From: Meandrina meandrites
Taxonomy: Eukaryota; Cnidaria; Anthozoa; Scleractinia; Meandrinidae
Assembly (NCBI GenBank): GCA_963693305.1
Contig: OY855903.1
Coordinates: 27,948,455-28,012,454 of the forward strand
DNA length: 64,000 nt
Reading direction: 5' to 3'
Each line of letters opens with the position of its first letter. Within the stretch, counting starts at the first letter, position 1. The notes under the pieces were generated by a model. That model was not told the origin of the DNA and did not search any database. It saw nothing but the letters and a program-made list of their open reading frames with translations. Below are positions 34,933-47,501 of the stretch, piece after piece. A program made the translations under genes and the position numbers.

Positions 34933-36210
34933 CTCAAAGTTATTCTACAGTCGAGGGAACAAGGGCCACTCTGGGCAAATCATAGTTGAAGCACTCAAAG
35001 AGATTCTGATTGCCAGTGTAACTAATTAAAGAATAGCACAAGTTGCTGTGAGTTGTCACACAAGCATACTTAAAAACTTCAATCACTAAGACTACATCAA
35101 TTCTCCAAGACTTGTAGGAATTAGCGTCAACTTGAAAAAAAGGTTCCCTGTCTCTGTATGGTAAATTAGTGAGGTCATAGATATATTAGCATGACCACGC
35201 AGCTAATTATTTTTTTTATACATGTTATTTCTTAGTCTTCATATTTAACCTTAATTCTGTATTCCATTGTGCTAATGATATAACAACTATATTTTGTTTT
35301 GAATATGTAAACATTCAACGTCTTAATTTGTCATGCACTTGGTGTATATTATAAATAACTTAATAGTAATCAAGAGTAATAAATTATTGTGAGAACAATG
35401 TGTTCCCAGATTCCTAATAACAGCAAGCAAACTTAATAACATCGAAAACACAGCCAGAGCCTGCAATCTGCATACTGAGTACTATATCCTTCTGCTAGAA
35501 GGTTATCTGTACATTTGCAAATTATACATTTTGTACAAAACATCATCTAAAACCCAAACCCTCTCCTAAACTAACGACCACACCCCCCACATCCCTAATG
35601 GTCAGAAGGTTCCAGCTCTGGTCTACAGAAATGTGCCTTCTTTTTTTATGTAAAAGATGTATGCCTTGTCAGACCTGTAAGCTGGATTTCTGTCATATAT
35701 TATATTAATAGAACTTCTGAATCAAGAAACAAAAGATAAAATGCGACACACCGGTTAGGTTTAGTGTTACATTCTATTACCCTTTTAAAAATAGCACCCA
35801 GTGCTAGAATCTACATTTCTGCTGCTTTAGTTGATCTGTGGCTATAATGCAACCCCCTAATAAGTTAATACTATTCCCTAAAGATAAAATAAATACAATA
35901 TAAAGTGTTATATAAATATGTTGCTGTTTCTGGTGACTATGCATGAATATGCTGGCCATGCAATATCTTGGCTAAACAGCTATCCTGAAAAAGAAATGCA
36001 GAAACATTGGACAAGCTGAATTCATCTACTGACAACATTTACAACAAACAAAGTATTATATTAAGGTGGGGGGAGGGGGGTCCTTAACTTCAAATTTGTT
36101 GGTGGAAACCAGCCTCCTATGGCTAAATTTTGCACAGGTTTGTTCTATTGAAGAGTAATTTTACAGTTTTGGGGGATTAGACTGCATTCAGAACTTCACT
36201 AACCTGCAGG

Positions 36211-39200
36211 TCATGTATATCTGTGTGGATACAGGTCCTTGAGGGCTTTTTTTGCCTCATCTACACCTTTGTCTGCTGCCATTTTAAGGAGGGGTTCCAC
36301 TTCACTGAAATCACAAGAAATAAAATACTACAAATCAATACTGACTTGTTTAAAACAATGAATCCTGCTGTAAATTCAAATAATTAAACCTTGAACATGT
36401 TGTACATCAAGAACAACAACTATCACTAGAGGGGAGGAAATTCTATGAACCACAATTCAACAGCAATGTTGCAATAAAAAAAATCCTTCCCTGTTCACCA
36501 ATAAGATGATTTATACTTTGAAGTAAAAACAACAAATAGGCAGGTACAAAAAGCTATAGACTGCCTTCCCTGATCATCATGCCACCAAGCAAATTCACCT
36601 TATGTAATACCCAACTTTCTTTTGATATTTGTTGTGTTCAGTCTCATGCTGTATCTGTTATCTCTGTTGTCCACTTTGGTTGCAGTTATAGTGTTCAGTT
36701 ACAGTAACTGTAAGTCATACAAGCTGGACATTGCTTCCAGTCAAGTTGAATGCACTTTTTAATTAATGTGTCATTTCCTGAAAATATCCAAACCCCCACC
36801 AGCAACAAGGAGAGAATTGTCAGTGAAACTATCTTTCCAGATGATCAAGTTCGATGCAGCGTAACCTAGTTTCAAAATCGTTTTTACCAACTTTCCAGCT
36901 ATTTTACATAGAACAAATAGTGGCCTAGTGTTTGATACACAATGCTGCTACATTCTAAACAGGTTTTCTTTCTCTTGAGAACAGCATTGGAAGCTAACAA
37001 GTTCACAGAAATCCTGCATGTTGTTCCATGGTAGCTACCATTACCGTAAACACCCGCAGATAAGCCGCACCCTGAATTTAGCAACTTAAATGTTGGAAAA
37101 AAAGTTTTTTTCTAAAGAGTCTTCAGAAGTCTTCTTCATCGAATGTAACTCACTATGGCAATGAAACGGAATTGATCATCAAAGTCTTACCCACAATTTT
37201 AGCATTTTAATATAATGAGCATCATTTCCTTTAAACTTTGACATATGATTGATCTTTTTCTGGTACTTGTTGACAGGTATTTCTTCATTCAACACTTTTT
37301 TCCACAGATTTTTGCGAACAAGAACGCATGTTTTCGTTTGTCGAACGTTCGTAGCTTAGTAACCAGGTATTAGATTGAACACGTTGGGACTAGGCCGAGA
37401 ATGATGTTTGTTTACTCAAGTTTCAAGATGGAGGGAGATTCTGCTGTTCGTGGCTATCGTGACGCACAAATAAATAGATTTGAGAGCCAACTGTCGGAGA
37501 TAAACTTGTTGAAGTTTATTACAGGCCGTCGTCGACACTGCAAACAGCTTTGTGGGGGAATGGCAATTTTGTGCTGTGTGACGTTTTCCAGTTCTAGAAA
37601 AGCGGCCATAAACCGTTTAAAGGATCTGCTAACGAAGGCTTTTATAAAAGTGTCAATTCACTGAAATGTACGGCACCTTTTTGAAATGTTCCCGCAGATA
37701 AGCTGCACCCCCGATTTTGAGCAACGATTTTTGGAAAAAAGGTGCGGCTTATCTGCGGGTGTTTACGGTACTTTTTGCCAGTTTTTTGGTAGGGGTATGG
37801 ATAATTCTGGCCCAGGGGGGGACCCCATACAAAAAGGACGGGGATGCTCGTCGTCTCGCTTAGGGGTGTAAATTTCTGATATTGGTCTCGCTTAGGGTGT
37901 TCTGGGCAAAATGTCATTATTTTTAGCCGTCAAGGTCTCGTTTAGGGTTGCATGCGAAGAAATAAAAAAAGAAAGAATTTTGATTTGTTATATTTACTCG
38001 ATTCATATCAACAAAGTCTCTTTTAGGGGTCTGCATAACCTTCAGCCACGCCCAGATTGGTTAACTTTTAATTTCAAAATTTCCAACGAGCATCCCCATC
38101 CCTTCCATATGGGAGTCCCCCCTCCCCCCCCCCCCCCCCCCCCCCCACCGGGAATTCTGGAACTACACAGTTGTACTTAAAACTGTGATTTCTCTGGTGA
38201 CAATGTTATTAATTATTACAAATTGCCTGTTTTACAGGTTAATTATTATACTAAATGAAATGACTAATTATCTTACTGTTCCTCAACATCTGTTTCGTAA
38301 CCCTGTAAATGCCCGGCAACCAGATTGTAAGCTCCATGTCCATGTCCATTCTTTGTAGCTTCTCTGGAAACAAACATAAAGGACAAAAATACACATTAAA
38401 GTGGGTTACAGTGGATCTTGATTTACTCTCACCGGCACCATGGTTCCAAAGTTAATTTATTTGTTCAGAATACGCTTGACAATATTTAACCCTATGGAAC
38501 ACCATGTAAAAAATTCCAAGGGGTTGAGGGTCTCCATATCCAAAAATTATGTTGTAAGGAAGGAATAAAAATGAACTTGAATTTCCAGTTTACTTAATTG
38601 TCAATGCCTGCAGTTCCATAAAAAAAAACAGCAGATGGAACATCTTGAGGAGGAAAAAAATCAGCTGTTTAACAGCAAAAACTTCCAAGGGTTCTTTATA
38701 TTTCTAAAAATTATGTGTTATTTGAGGAAATATCATAAGTTTCCTGGTTGGAGCCTGACCCCTCCAGAAATTCTAGTTTAGCTTCCTTTCCTTTTACAAT
38801 TTTGGCTTTTGAGATCCACACTTGAAACGACCCAATCTCGTTCCCAGAGTCCACAGGCTCCACGGTCAGCAGTTAGTCGCCGGGTGAAACTCTGGGGAAA
38901 TGGAATTATTCGAATTAATTCGAATTTTTTTGATTGGCTGTTTCAATACAATAGCCTTCGAACTCAGACGTATTTCCGGAAGTTGCTTATGAAGCTTTAG
39001 CGGCCATTTTGCCGAGATTTTTGGAGTTCGTTCGTTGTGTTTTGCAGTATCTTGGCCTTAAACCGCGATTTATGATGCCATTTCCCGTTCCGTTTTCAAG
39101 GTAGGTAAAAACTAGCTTTAGATTTTGGTATTCACCCATTTTTCACCCGGTTTTTTAATAGTATTTTCTTCGATGGAGGAGCTGGAAATTGTCTGATGTG

Positions 39201-42200
39201 TTTTTTATACAACTCCGATTTTTGGTAAATTCTGGTGCTTTTCTGAGCGTAAATACATCCCGGCGACTGCATCTGTGTGCAACGCAGGCTGTTTAATATC
39301 AGCTGTTATGCAGGAATATTATTTATATTGAAAATTATCGGACATTGATTATGTAGAGTATTTATTGTAATAAAGGAAATAAAAAACTTCCATATTTGCA
39401 ACAGGGCATGTAACTGTTTATGAGAATTTCTTTAGACATTTGGTAATGGTATGTGAAAAAATTGTGAACCACATTGAAACTTGAAAAGGCATGATATAAA
39501 GTTCAAACACCAGTCCTTACTTGGAAAACTGCACTTTGCTTGTTGATATACTTTTTCAATGTTTACCTATTGGTCTGAGATGGAAAAGATATAACTCTCT
39601 CTCTCTTGGTTCCTACAATAATTTATTCTAAAATTTCCCCTTAACCACCACCTCAGCCAACCTCCCAATTCACCAACTGCTTAAGACTGTGGAAACCTGG
39701 ATGGACTTATAGGCCACTAGGCTCAAATGAAGACTTAACCAAGAGTTGTGCTGTCCTATCATTCCCTATTGCAATTGTTACACAATCATGTCTTTCTAAT
39801 GGCTTCAAGGACTCACACCAAAAAGCCCCTTTTGTGATCATAGATATATTTCAATTTATTTTTGCAGGTCCTGCAGTTGGCTAAATGACAACCAATAGAC
39901 ACCTATGTCCACCAACTGTAACATGAGAATAAAGTTCACTCATTCTGACTGCTTATCATTTTGTGTTTTGTACAAGTTACTGGGTGGTGTTTATTCCAGC
40001 CCACACCTCTTGACAGTCTTGTGGATTTTCAGGGGTCTTTCAGTGTGTTGTATTGCAAGATATGTTTACTTCACAAATATTTGTTTTGGTGAATCTGCCA
40101 AATCAAATCAAATCTATGTAACTTGCCAAAGTAATCTGTAGTACAACAAACAAGATGGGGGGCACAGTGGGCTAATGAAAGGCCCCACCACTAAACTTTG
40201 GATTGAATGGTCCAGGTTTCAAGCCCCAGCCAGGGTCATTGTGTTGTGTTCTGGGAAAGACACTTAACTCTCAAAAATAAATGGGTTCCAACAAATATAC
40301 TTTTGGCAGTATTCCTGCAATGGACTAATATTCCATCAGGGGGGACAGGGGAAGAAGAGATATGCCTAGTCATTTACACTGTAATGCTACAGAAATGGGG
40401 TAACACAACAAGCCATTCAGGCAATCTATGACACACAAGCAGTATTTCTTGGGCTGTGCTGGCTGCATGCAGTTGGGGGTAGGCCATGTACAGAAAACCA
40501 ATACAATGTTCAACCAATATTCACATGGTAGCACTCAGTGAATGTTACAAATAGCTAAATCAGTTCATAGAAACACCCTTAGCGAACTTTAATTTCAGCA
40601 AAAATAAAGTACAATTACACTGTATTCATAAATGCAAGGCCATGTTTCTCTGATAAGTCACAGCATTTTGTAAATGCTTTAAACAGTCACTTTTATTTAC
40701 AACTAGTTCGGTTAAAGATAAAACAAATTCATCATTTGTCTAATGAGTTACAAATGCCAGAGGAAATTTTCGATTTTAACTCATGACGAAAATGTACCGA
40801 GGAACTTCGTCAACAACAGAGGGAAAATGAATAAATTTGAGTAAAACCGATGACAAACGAGCAAGAAGTTCCATCGCGGGATGACAACCAAACCACTACA
40901 TATCTGTTATTGCTACGGACCGCAAACGTTCCAGCTTTTTTGGTGAAACCAATCTTGCAACTGCAGTCTACCACTGTAGTGGAAAATACGGCACATAATT
41001 GCTTACCTGCCTATTCGATTGCATTTCAATGAAAATTTGATTTTCGAAATGAGCTTTCGATCGGCGTGCAGTTGCTCCGTGCTCTCACGGCCGTCGTTTA
41101 CAATGCTGTGTGTAAATGTAGATTCGACCACTGGCCTTCCTCGAAAGATTTCTTCAAGAGAAAAAATATATTCGTTTTCTGCCAATGTACGTCTACAACT
41201 TGGCATTACGACTGCCTTTGTTTACGTTTGTCCTCCAGATCCAAAAGCTTACACGATCTGTAAATCAATCTGACGTGCATATTTTGCTTTCAAACACCAC
41301 TATCGTTCTATCGCAGTATTTCCGTTGAGCTATTTTTTCTTCAAAGGAGCCTTTAGATCACCCATAAAAGCGTTGATCCACTTGACCTTACGATTTGTAT
41401 ATCGAGAGAATGGAGTTCTGAATTTCCTTCTGACTCCTGAGCCTTCAGTTTTTTCCCAAATTTTCACTTCCGTTTTTCCAGCAAAGCATGCGCACAACAA
41501 CCGGAACCCCAGATTTCTGGGGTAAAAAATTCCATTTCCCCAGAGTTTCACCAGGCGACTAACCGCTGACCGTGGAGCCTGTGGACTCTGGGAACGAGAT
41601 TGGAAACGACCTCCCTTTGGGTGGGTGTCAAATATTTTCTGGAACTGCACAATAGTTTGTAAAATCAAGTTACAGCCCGCTTGGCAAACAAACATAACTT
41701 GTACAAATAACATCATCTGAATCATCATCTCATTCCCCTGACCGCGTGAAAATTAAAACCTTGGCAAGTCAGAATTTTGGGGAAACGAAAACGTTGGATA
41801 ATAAATCTCTTATAATTATATCTTATTAGACATTTTAGTGTGTAGTATTGCTGTGAATATTTTTTACTCATCATTTAGCAATACTACACACTAAAATGTC
41901 TAATAAGATATAATTATTTTGTTTTTTTAGAAATATTTGTAATGTATTAGCCATGTTCTAAACGAGCAGGGGACTGGGTACGAACATATTTTCTCTTCGG
42001 TACAAACATTCAATATCGATTGAATTGAAAAATGGGGCACGTCATCTGAAAGAGCATCCAAAAATTAGTAAATTCACCAAATTTGACGGTTATTGGTTTA
42101 AACCCAAAGGCATGATACACTTAGTATGGATTGGAGGGACAGGCATCCTCCAATCCATACTAAGCTCTCTTATTTTAGAAGTGTACCATGCCTTTGCGTT

Positions 42201-44779
42201 TAAACCAATAACCATCATATTTGGTAAATTTACTAACTTTTGGATGCTCTTTCAGATTACGTGCCCCATTTTCAATTCAATCGATATTGAATGTTCACAC
42301 CAAGAAAAAATATGTTCGTACCCAGTCCCCTGCTCGTTTAGAACATGGCCACTTATAAGTAACTTGTAGTGTATGTGCCATACTGTAAATTAAGCATTGC
42401 ACAGTGTAACGTAGTGCAATGTAAAATAGCAAGAATGTGTGCAGTGTGAATAAGTTAAATTCATCAATAAAGTATTGTGTGGTTCTTTAATTTTCCAGTT
42501 CCCTCCGTGGTGGGGGTATGGATATTTTCTGTTACCACACATAATTAGAAAAATGTGTTCTAATTTTAACAAATATGTCCAGTTGAACATTTTCTACCTC
42601 AACCTTATTAAGAAGTGTAACTGCGACGTTATGGTGGACTCCAGGAACTAAGGCAAGTTAGGCATTAGCTTGTTATGATAACATATCACAAGGCGTTTTT
42701 ACATAAATATGTCTTCCACTAACCTGAACCAATAAAAAGCAAGTTTTTCGTCTTTCTTTACTCCATGTCCTGAAACATAACAGTCAAACAAATATCACAT
42801 AATGACTGAAGATTAAAAACATAATGTCTTCATAAAAATATTCTGACAATAAGCAGAGGGGAATAAGTAAGAGATAAATACCGAGAACTGAGATATTAAT
42901 CAATATGTATATGGATTAATACCAACGTTCAAGGTATTTCCTGTTTCCAAGAGGACAAAAGCTGTCTAATTAGGAGTATGTCGGCTCCGACTGTAAACAA
43001 TGTAGTCTTTGTTTTGTAAACTGTTGCCATTGTGCGGTTTTCTTTACAAAAACTCCCTAAGATTCTCGTCATAGATAACAAATTTTATTAAATCCTCTAA
43101 TGACATTTGGTGCGTTCTTTCTCCAATCCAATAGCTTTACATAAGCTTGTTGATACCGCACAATATTTTTTCCATCATCTTAGATTTAGCGACCCAGTAT
43201 GAGCCGTGATTCATAAAATTGATGTATTAAATACAGGAAAACTAAAAAAATCCAGCTGTTGAATTTAGATCATTTGTTTTAGTGTTACAGTGTTTCGCTG
43301 TTTCAGAGTTTGTTTCCCTGTTTTGGTGTTTCGTTTTGGTTTCTCTGTTGAGAATTGCTCCCAATTTATCATAACAAATCCTTTACCAGAGTAATACAAC
43401 TCTTGCCCCCACCACCCCCTAGAAATAAACTCTCATCCTGATAAACAACAGGACCCAGTTGTTCAAAGGATGGAAAATGCTTTGCACCAATCGCTACCCA
43501 GTTGATAAGTGAGGCCCTGCCAGGGGGGGATCCCGTGTCGCTTGTCTAAATTCAAAAATGTCCCGTGTCGCTGTTTTATCACACTTCATGTCGCTGTCGG
43601 TAGTTGAATAAAGGAAAATTGCTTGTCCTTGTCGAAATTTAAGCTTTTCCATTAGGGTTGTCGTTTGTTGTGGTTTTATTTTATGTGCTGTCACTACTTT
43701 TTGGGCCATGTCGCTTGTCGGAATTTACCCTGGCAGGTCCTCATAAGTGTTGACAAAACAAAGTTCGCTATATCCACTGGACAGTGATTAATTGGATGGA
43801 CAGCGTTATCTGCCCTTTGGACAACTGGGGTCAGCTGTAAACAAAGGCATGTACTAAACCGGAAACAAAATGCAACGAAACAAAACTACTGAAATGAAAT
43901 GGCAAAACCACCGAAACGAAACGAAACAAATATATAGAGTACTGCGCTAACCAACAAATAACCGCAAGCAAACTGGAGTGACAGCTAACAACAAGTAAGC
44001 CGGAGTAAAAGCTGTTACCGCAAGCAAGTTTTGTTTCATTTCATTTCGGCTGGTTTCATTTCATTGTTTTGGGTTTTAGTATGTGCTGTAAACAAAGACC
44101 AAAAGGTTTCTCACCATTAAGGTATTTATGCGCAACGTGATGCTGCGCATGCGAGACTCCCACGTTGGCGTAGGCATTCAGGACATGAAAATGAAGATGA
44201 TCCATGTAATAATACATGTAAACGAAAAACAGCAACACACCAACAACCACTGAAACCTACAGAACATTACACTTCATTAATATTTCGCTGCTTAGTCTAC
44301 TAACTAACTGTTCCACTTCAAAAACAGAAACAGGTCCACTGCGATGAAGGAAAGGAAGATTTAAGCTTAATGACATGACAACAACGACCACCACTCATAA
44401 TCAACTTTGTGTACAATGGTGCGCTTACACCTGCCTTGCAAAGCTTCGTTCAACAATACGAAAGGAAGTAGATCCGGAGGAAAGGAAATAAAACACGTAC
44501 TTATATTCTTAGGGCGAAATAAAGACGCTTTCACACCGTTAACTAGTAATAAGCCTATAGCTTCTCTTTTATAAACAACAGAACGTCGATCATTGTTACC
44601 TCTATCACTGTCACCCACCAAGGGTCGGGTTTCTTTCGTCTTGCGACATAAACTTTTGGTCCGTAAGGAAGGTTTGGATCGTAATCTGCTCCTCCAGGCG
44701 CCCATGAAGGAGTTTCCTTGTTTCTTTTTCGAATTTCGTCGCCCTTTTTCTCCGCCATTAGGTCAATCACTGTATGCAT
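36211..44779 (-). CDS. small single-pass membrane protein with Sel1-like repeats
   Basis: Five exons in transcript order: 44600-44779, 44115-44256, 42724-42769, 38277-38363, 36211-36304; all GT-AG and in frame, 182 aa from the first ATG. A second in-frame ATG at 44758 would give 175 aa (MAEKKGDE). Residues 1-53 are hydrophilic and include a PDPWW motif; about 54-77 (VTVIEVSVVVGVLLFFVYMY) is a membrane segment. About 85-165 resembles two Sel1-type helical repeats: AQHHVAHKYLNGHGVKKDE, then AFYWFREATKNGHGHGAYNL. Sel1 repeats mediate protein contacts and occur in ER quality-control and mitochondrial proteins; this protein's function and location are unknown, and I do not recognise a named orthologue. 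The acceptor of exon 2 (after GTAG at 44257-44260) was chosen over a nearer CAG because only it keeps frame. Confidence 0.7.
37044..37768. mobile_element. 725-bp TIR element with TA duplication in Sel1-gene intron
   Basis: CCGTAAACACCCGCAGATAA at the left is matched by the complement at the right (TTATCTGCGGGTGTTTACGG), flanked by TA on both sides (37042-37043, 37769-37770). A third copy of the end sequence, at 37690-37710, forms a hairpin with the right end. The 87-codon plus frame inside has no recognisable domain. Tc1/mariner-type non-autonomous element by its TA duplication (inference). Confidence 0.75.
37811..38152. mobile_element. 342-bp hAT/MULE-like MITE, copy 2
   Basis: Same family as 6178-6466: TCTCGCTTAGGGGTGTAAAT, GTGTTCTGGGCAAAATG and CCACGCCCAGATTGG are shared. 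Ends are inverted (GGGGATGCTCG against CGAGCATCCCC). AATTCTGG flanks both sides (37803-37810, 38153-38160), a perfect 8-bp duplication. A long C-run (38120-38146) lies inside the right end. Confidence 0.8.
38833..41602. mobile_element. 2.77 kb MULE-like TIR element in Sel1-gene intron
   Basis: Ends of about 70 bp are inverted copies starting CAATCTCGTTCCCAGAGTCC and continuing through GGCTCCACGGTCAGC and TTTCCCCAGAG. GAAACGACC is repeated exactly outside both ends (38824-38832 and 41603-41611). A 9-bp duplication with long TIRs points to the Mutator-like superfamily (inference). I see no transposase; inside are a diverged SINE (40156-40400), a SINE tail (39690-39740) and otherwise noncoding DNA. 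It fills most of the 4.36 kb intron between exons 42724-42769 and 38277-38363. Confidence 0.75.
40156..40400 (+). mobile_element. tRNA-derived SINE, diverged copy
   Basis: Contains GGGCTAATGAAAGG (A-box remnant), GGTCCAGGTTTCAAGCCCC (B-box remnant), CATTGTGTTGTGTTCTGGGA and TGCAATGGACTAATATTCCA, in the same order as 6606-6909. Nested in the element 38833-41602. Confidence 0.6.
41812..41917. repeat. 106-bp perfect-arm hairpin
   Basis: Arms of about 41 nt: ATAATTATATCTTATTAGAC, CATTTTAGTGTGTAGTATTG and their exact complement, around a 24-nt loop. Noncoding; intronic in the Sel1-repeat gene. Confidence 0.85.
41951..42348. repeat. 398-bp foldback element
   Basis: CCATGTTCTAAACGAGCAGG at the left is the complement of the right end, and pairing continues through GACTGGGTACGAACATA, TTCAATATCGATTGAATTGA and GGTTATTGGTTTAAAC to a short centre around GGACAGGCATCC. 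A 114-codon open frame across it is a product of the repeat. Intronic in the Sel1-repeat gene. Confidence 0.85.
43452..43831. mobile_element. TIR MITE interrupted by a second MITE
   Basis: GACCCAGTTGTTCAAAGGAT at the left pairs with CCTTTGGACAACTGGGGTC at the right. Between them, 43513-43738 is a separate repeat with inverted ends CCTGCCAGGG/CCCTGGCAGG and recurrent TGTCGCT/CTTGTCG phrases. The inner copy therefore inserted into the outer one. Located in the Sel1-gene intron. Confidence 0.6.
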
Positions 44780-45910
44780 CTTACGTGCTGGAGAACTGTC
44801 GAGAAATTGTTATCCGCAATATATGGACCTTCCTGATTGGCTCAAAGGGTAAACCAGCCAATAGCAATGTAGCTTATATTTTGTGACAAACACAAGCGCA
44901 GAAAGCGCAGAATATAAATGGCAGGTGTAATAAAACACAAACTGAAGATTTTTCATGTTCGCAAAAACTAAATAACAATTCTATTACGATTCACATTAAA
45001 GTCACTACCTACCAGCAAAATTAAGAAGATCTCAACATAAAATAACTGCGGTAGCAACGGATTTATCTTTTGGGAAGTTTGTTTTCCACACCAGTTTGTT
45101 GCGAGGAATCATGATAGGAGTCCAGTTGAATAAATTGCGTTGTTAATAATAAATGGGATTTTTTTACCCTAACTACAGTTATCTTAAGAACCGATTTAGC
45201 TCTTAGTCAGCTCTTCTCTCCTGACTCTCGATCATCCCGCACTGTTCTTCGAATTTACAACAGCCTGCAGCGGTACAACCCGTCAAAAAACGGAGAGTCT
45301 AGCTGGAATGAGAGTCCAGGATGGAAGGTTTTTACAAGCTGTTATCTCAACAACAAAAAAAAGAAACAGCTGCCTGTCTAGAGTAATGTAGCAGGCAAAA
45401 TTATTTAAAAACTAAAACAATTCAGTACGGTATAAACCTTTGCAGACATACACAATACCAGCCATCATCAGATCGATTCATCAAACAAGCTTTAAAAATG
45501 ACACATGCATTTTAATATGCAAAACCAACGACTTAGAACTACGCCATTTTAAAGGACAACCAAATATTTCTTTTAAAAGGGTAAATACTTAAAAGATATG
45601 TTCGTCAGAGCAAAAATATAAAAGGTTTTCAAATGTTCGTCATTGGTAGAGATTGTGCAGCTTGCCTCCCCCCCCCCCCCCCCCCCCCACCCCCCTTGCC
45701 TATGATTGGTGATCCTTGACTACTAAAATATAATACAAACTTTAATGACGTCTCCCTGAAAAGGGCTTTCTTCAGTTCAAATACCACTTTACATGTGAAG
45801 ACAATAAAATAGATTTAGCCAAGCCTAAAAGCGGAGTCCCACATTTACATTTTTACTGGTCATTAATAATTTGTGAAAAACACTCTCATTGAAGTTGTTA
45901 TTACATACCA

Positions 45911-46036
45911 CTTATTAACCGAGAGTGAGGTCATTACAGGAAAATCTCAGACCGAGGCCTTGATGTATTGAGGTCAATACATCAAGGCCTCGGTCTGAGA
46001 TTTCCCTGTAATGACCGAACGGACGAGGTTAATAAG
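45911..46036. repeat. hairpin with near-perfect arms
   Basis: GGTCATTACAGG, AAATCTCAGACCGAGGCCTT and GATGTATTGA pair with the complementary sequence directly following (45929-46016), and the outer CTTATTAACC/GGTTAATAAG extend the stem. The right flank up to about 46345, with TATATGGCC and GGCCATATA-like ends, may belong to the same element. Confidence 0.75.
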
Positions 46037-47242
46037 TTATTTATTATATGGCCTTTTTAGCGCTGAAAAAAGGGGAAACCTTTTTCAATATCCGCTTGCG
46101 CGCACAAGACGTCATTCGAGGTCATTTTCACTGAACCGAAACGAACCCAGCCATGCGATCGAAACCAGAACAATTTTTCTTCTTTAGTTATTGACAAGAT
46201 AGTTAACTTTAGTCGGTATTTTTTGTTTTCGCCCTCGCGCTCGTAACCTTCACAGCCTCACAACTCAAAAGAGCCGTCGAGCCGAGAAAAATTTTCATAA
46301 TGCCCTGTCAGCAGCCAATCAGAGCGCGCGTACTATTGCAGCCATATAATAAATGTAAATACGCCTGGCTTACCCTGCAACTACTCAAGAAAGATTCTAT
46401 AGCTTCAAACAGCAATAAGAGAGAAAGATAAAACATTTCTGAACAATTTATAAGCTAGTTGACCTAGTTCAAAGTTTGGCTTTCTTCAAAACTTTAGTAG
46501 ACTGTAGTGAGCAACTTTGGTTGAGAGTTTTTCTGTAGACACCCCAACTCAAACCCCTCCCCTTAATATGAATTAATATGAATATGAACCCCTTCCCATA
46601 ATATGAATCGCAATAAATCAGTTGTTGAAAATAGTGTCTTTTTATTACAGTTTTAATCAAAATATTTGAAGTCAATCGGTGACAAACAATTTCTAATTTT
46701 TTACTCGATGTTTTGGCATTTGCACCCGCCTTCTTTTTGAGGACAAGGGCCATTATTGATATGAGTGTACGGGTTATCGGGCAATCTATTTGCGTTGGCT
46801 CTTTCGCTGGCTTCAATTAGATTTGCTACACCGTGCTGATGAGTTCCAATAAGAACGAAACAGCTGCCACGGTTGCAATCCTGCTATATCGGTTCTAGTC
46901 AGTTGGTGTCTCACAAAGTTTACTTTTTATATAGTACGATCAGCCTTGCAGTATTGTTTGCCATTATTTATACACGTTAAACCTGATGTACTTCACTCGT
47001 CCGATCCATCCGTTCATTAAGGCTGTAATTTGAAAATAAGTATAAAACTGGTTATTCCTGGATGTCTTCTCTTCCGTTGCCGGCATTGTCCACTGTAAGG
47101 AGGACAAAACGACCCAATTTCCTAAAACACTTATGTTGATTATAGAAAATAGTTATTATAGCTGTTTAGTTTCTATATGGTTAATTTTACAGAGAGCTGG
47201 CAGAAAAGTAGCAGTTCTTTCGTTCCAACCAACCCTTGTTCC

Positions 47243-47501
47243 GCAGCCAGCCAGCCAGCTGACTGGTATATTCAGCCATTAAGCTAGCCAGGCAGCTTCC
47301 AGCTAATTAATTTTCCCAGCCAGCCAGCCAGCCAGCTTCCAACTGAATAATTTTCCCAGCCAGCCAACCAGCCAACTTCCAGCTGACTATTCTTCCCAGC
47401 CAGTCAACCAGCCAGCTTCCAGCTGACTTTTTTCCCAGACAGTCACTTTGCAATGTTTGCTAACCTGTATATTCAACCATCCAGCCAGCTAACCAGCCAG
47501 C
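47243..47501. repeat. imperfect CAGC/CCAG tandem repeat
   Basis: Blocks of CCAGCCAGCCAGC alternate with CTTCCAGCTGA and TTTTCCCAG phrases, forming a higher-order unit of about 55-65 bp repeated roughly four times. Noncoding. Confidence 0.7.

Noticed and set aside
42025..42369. 114-codon plus-strand frame
   Set aside because: It lies entirely in the 398-bp foldback repeat and has no recognised domain.
47243..47501. CRISPR-like spaced repeats
   Set aside because: The CAGC blocks are a low-complexity tandem array without constant repeats and unique spacers, in a eukaryotic genome.
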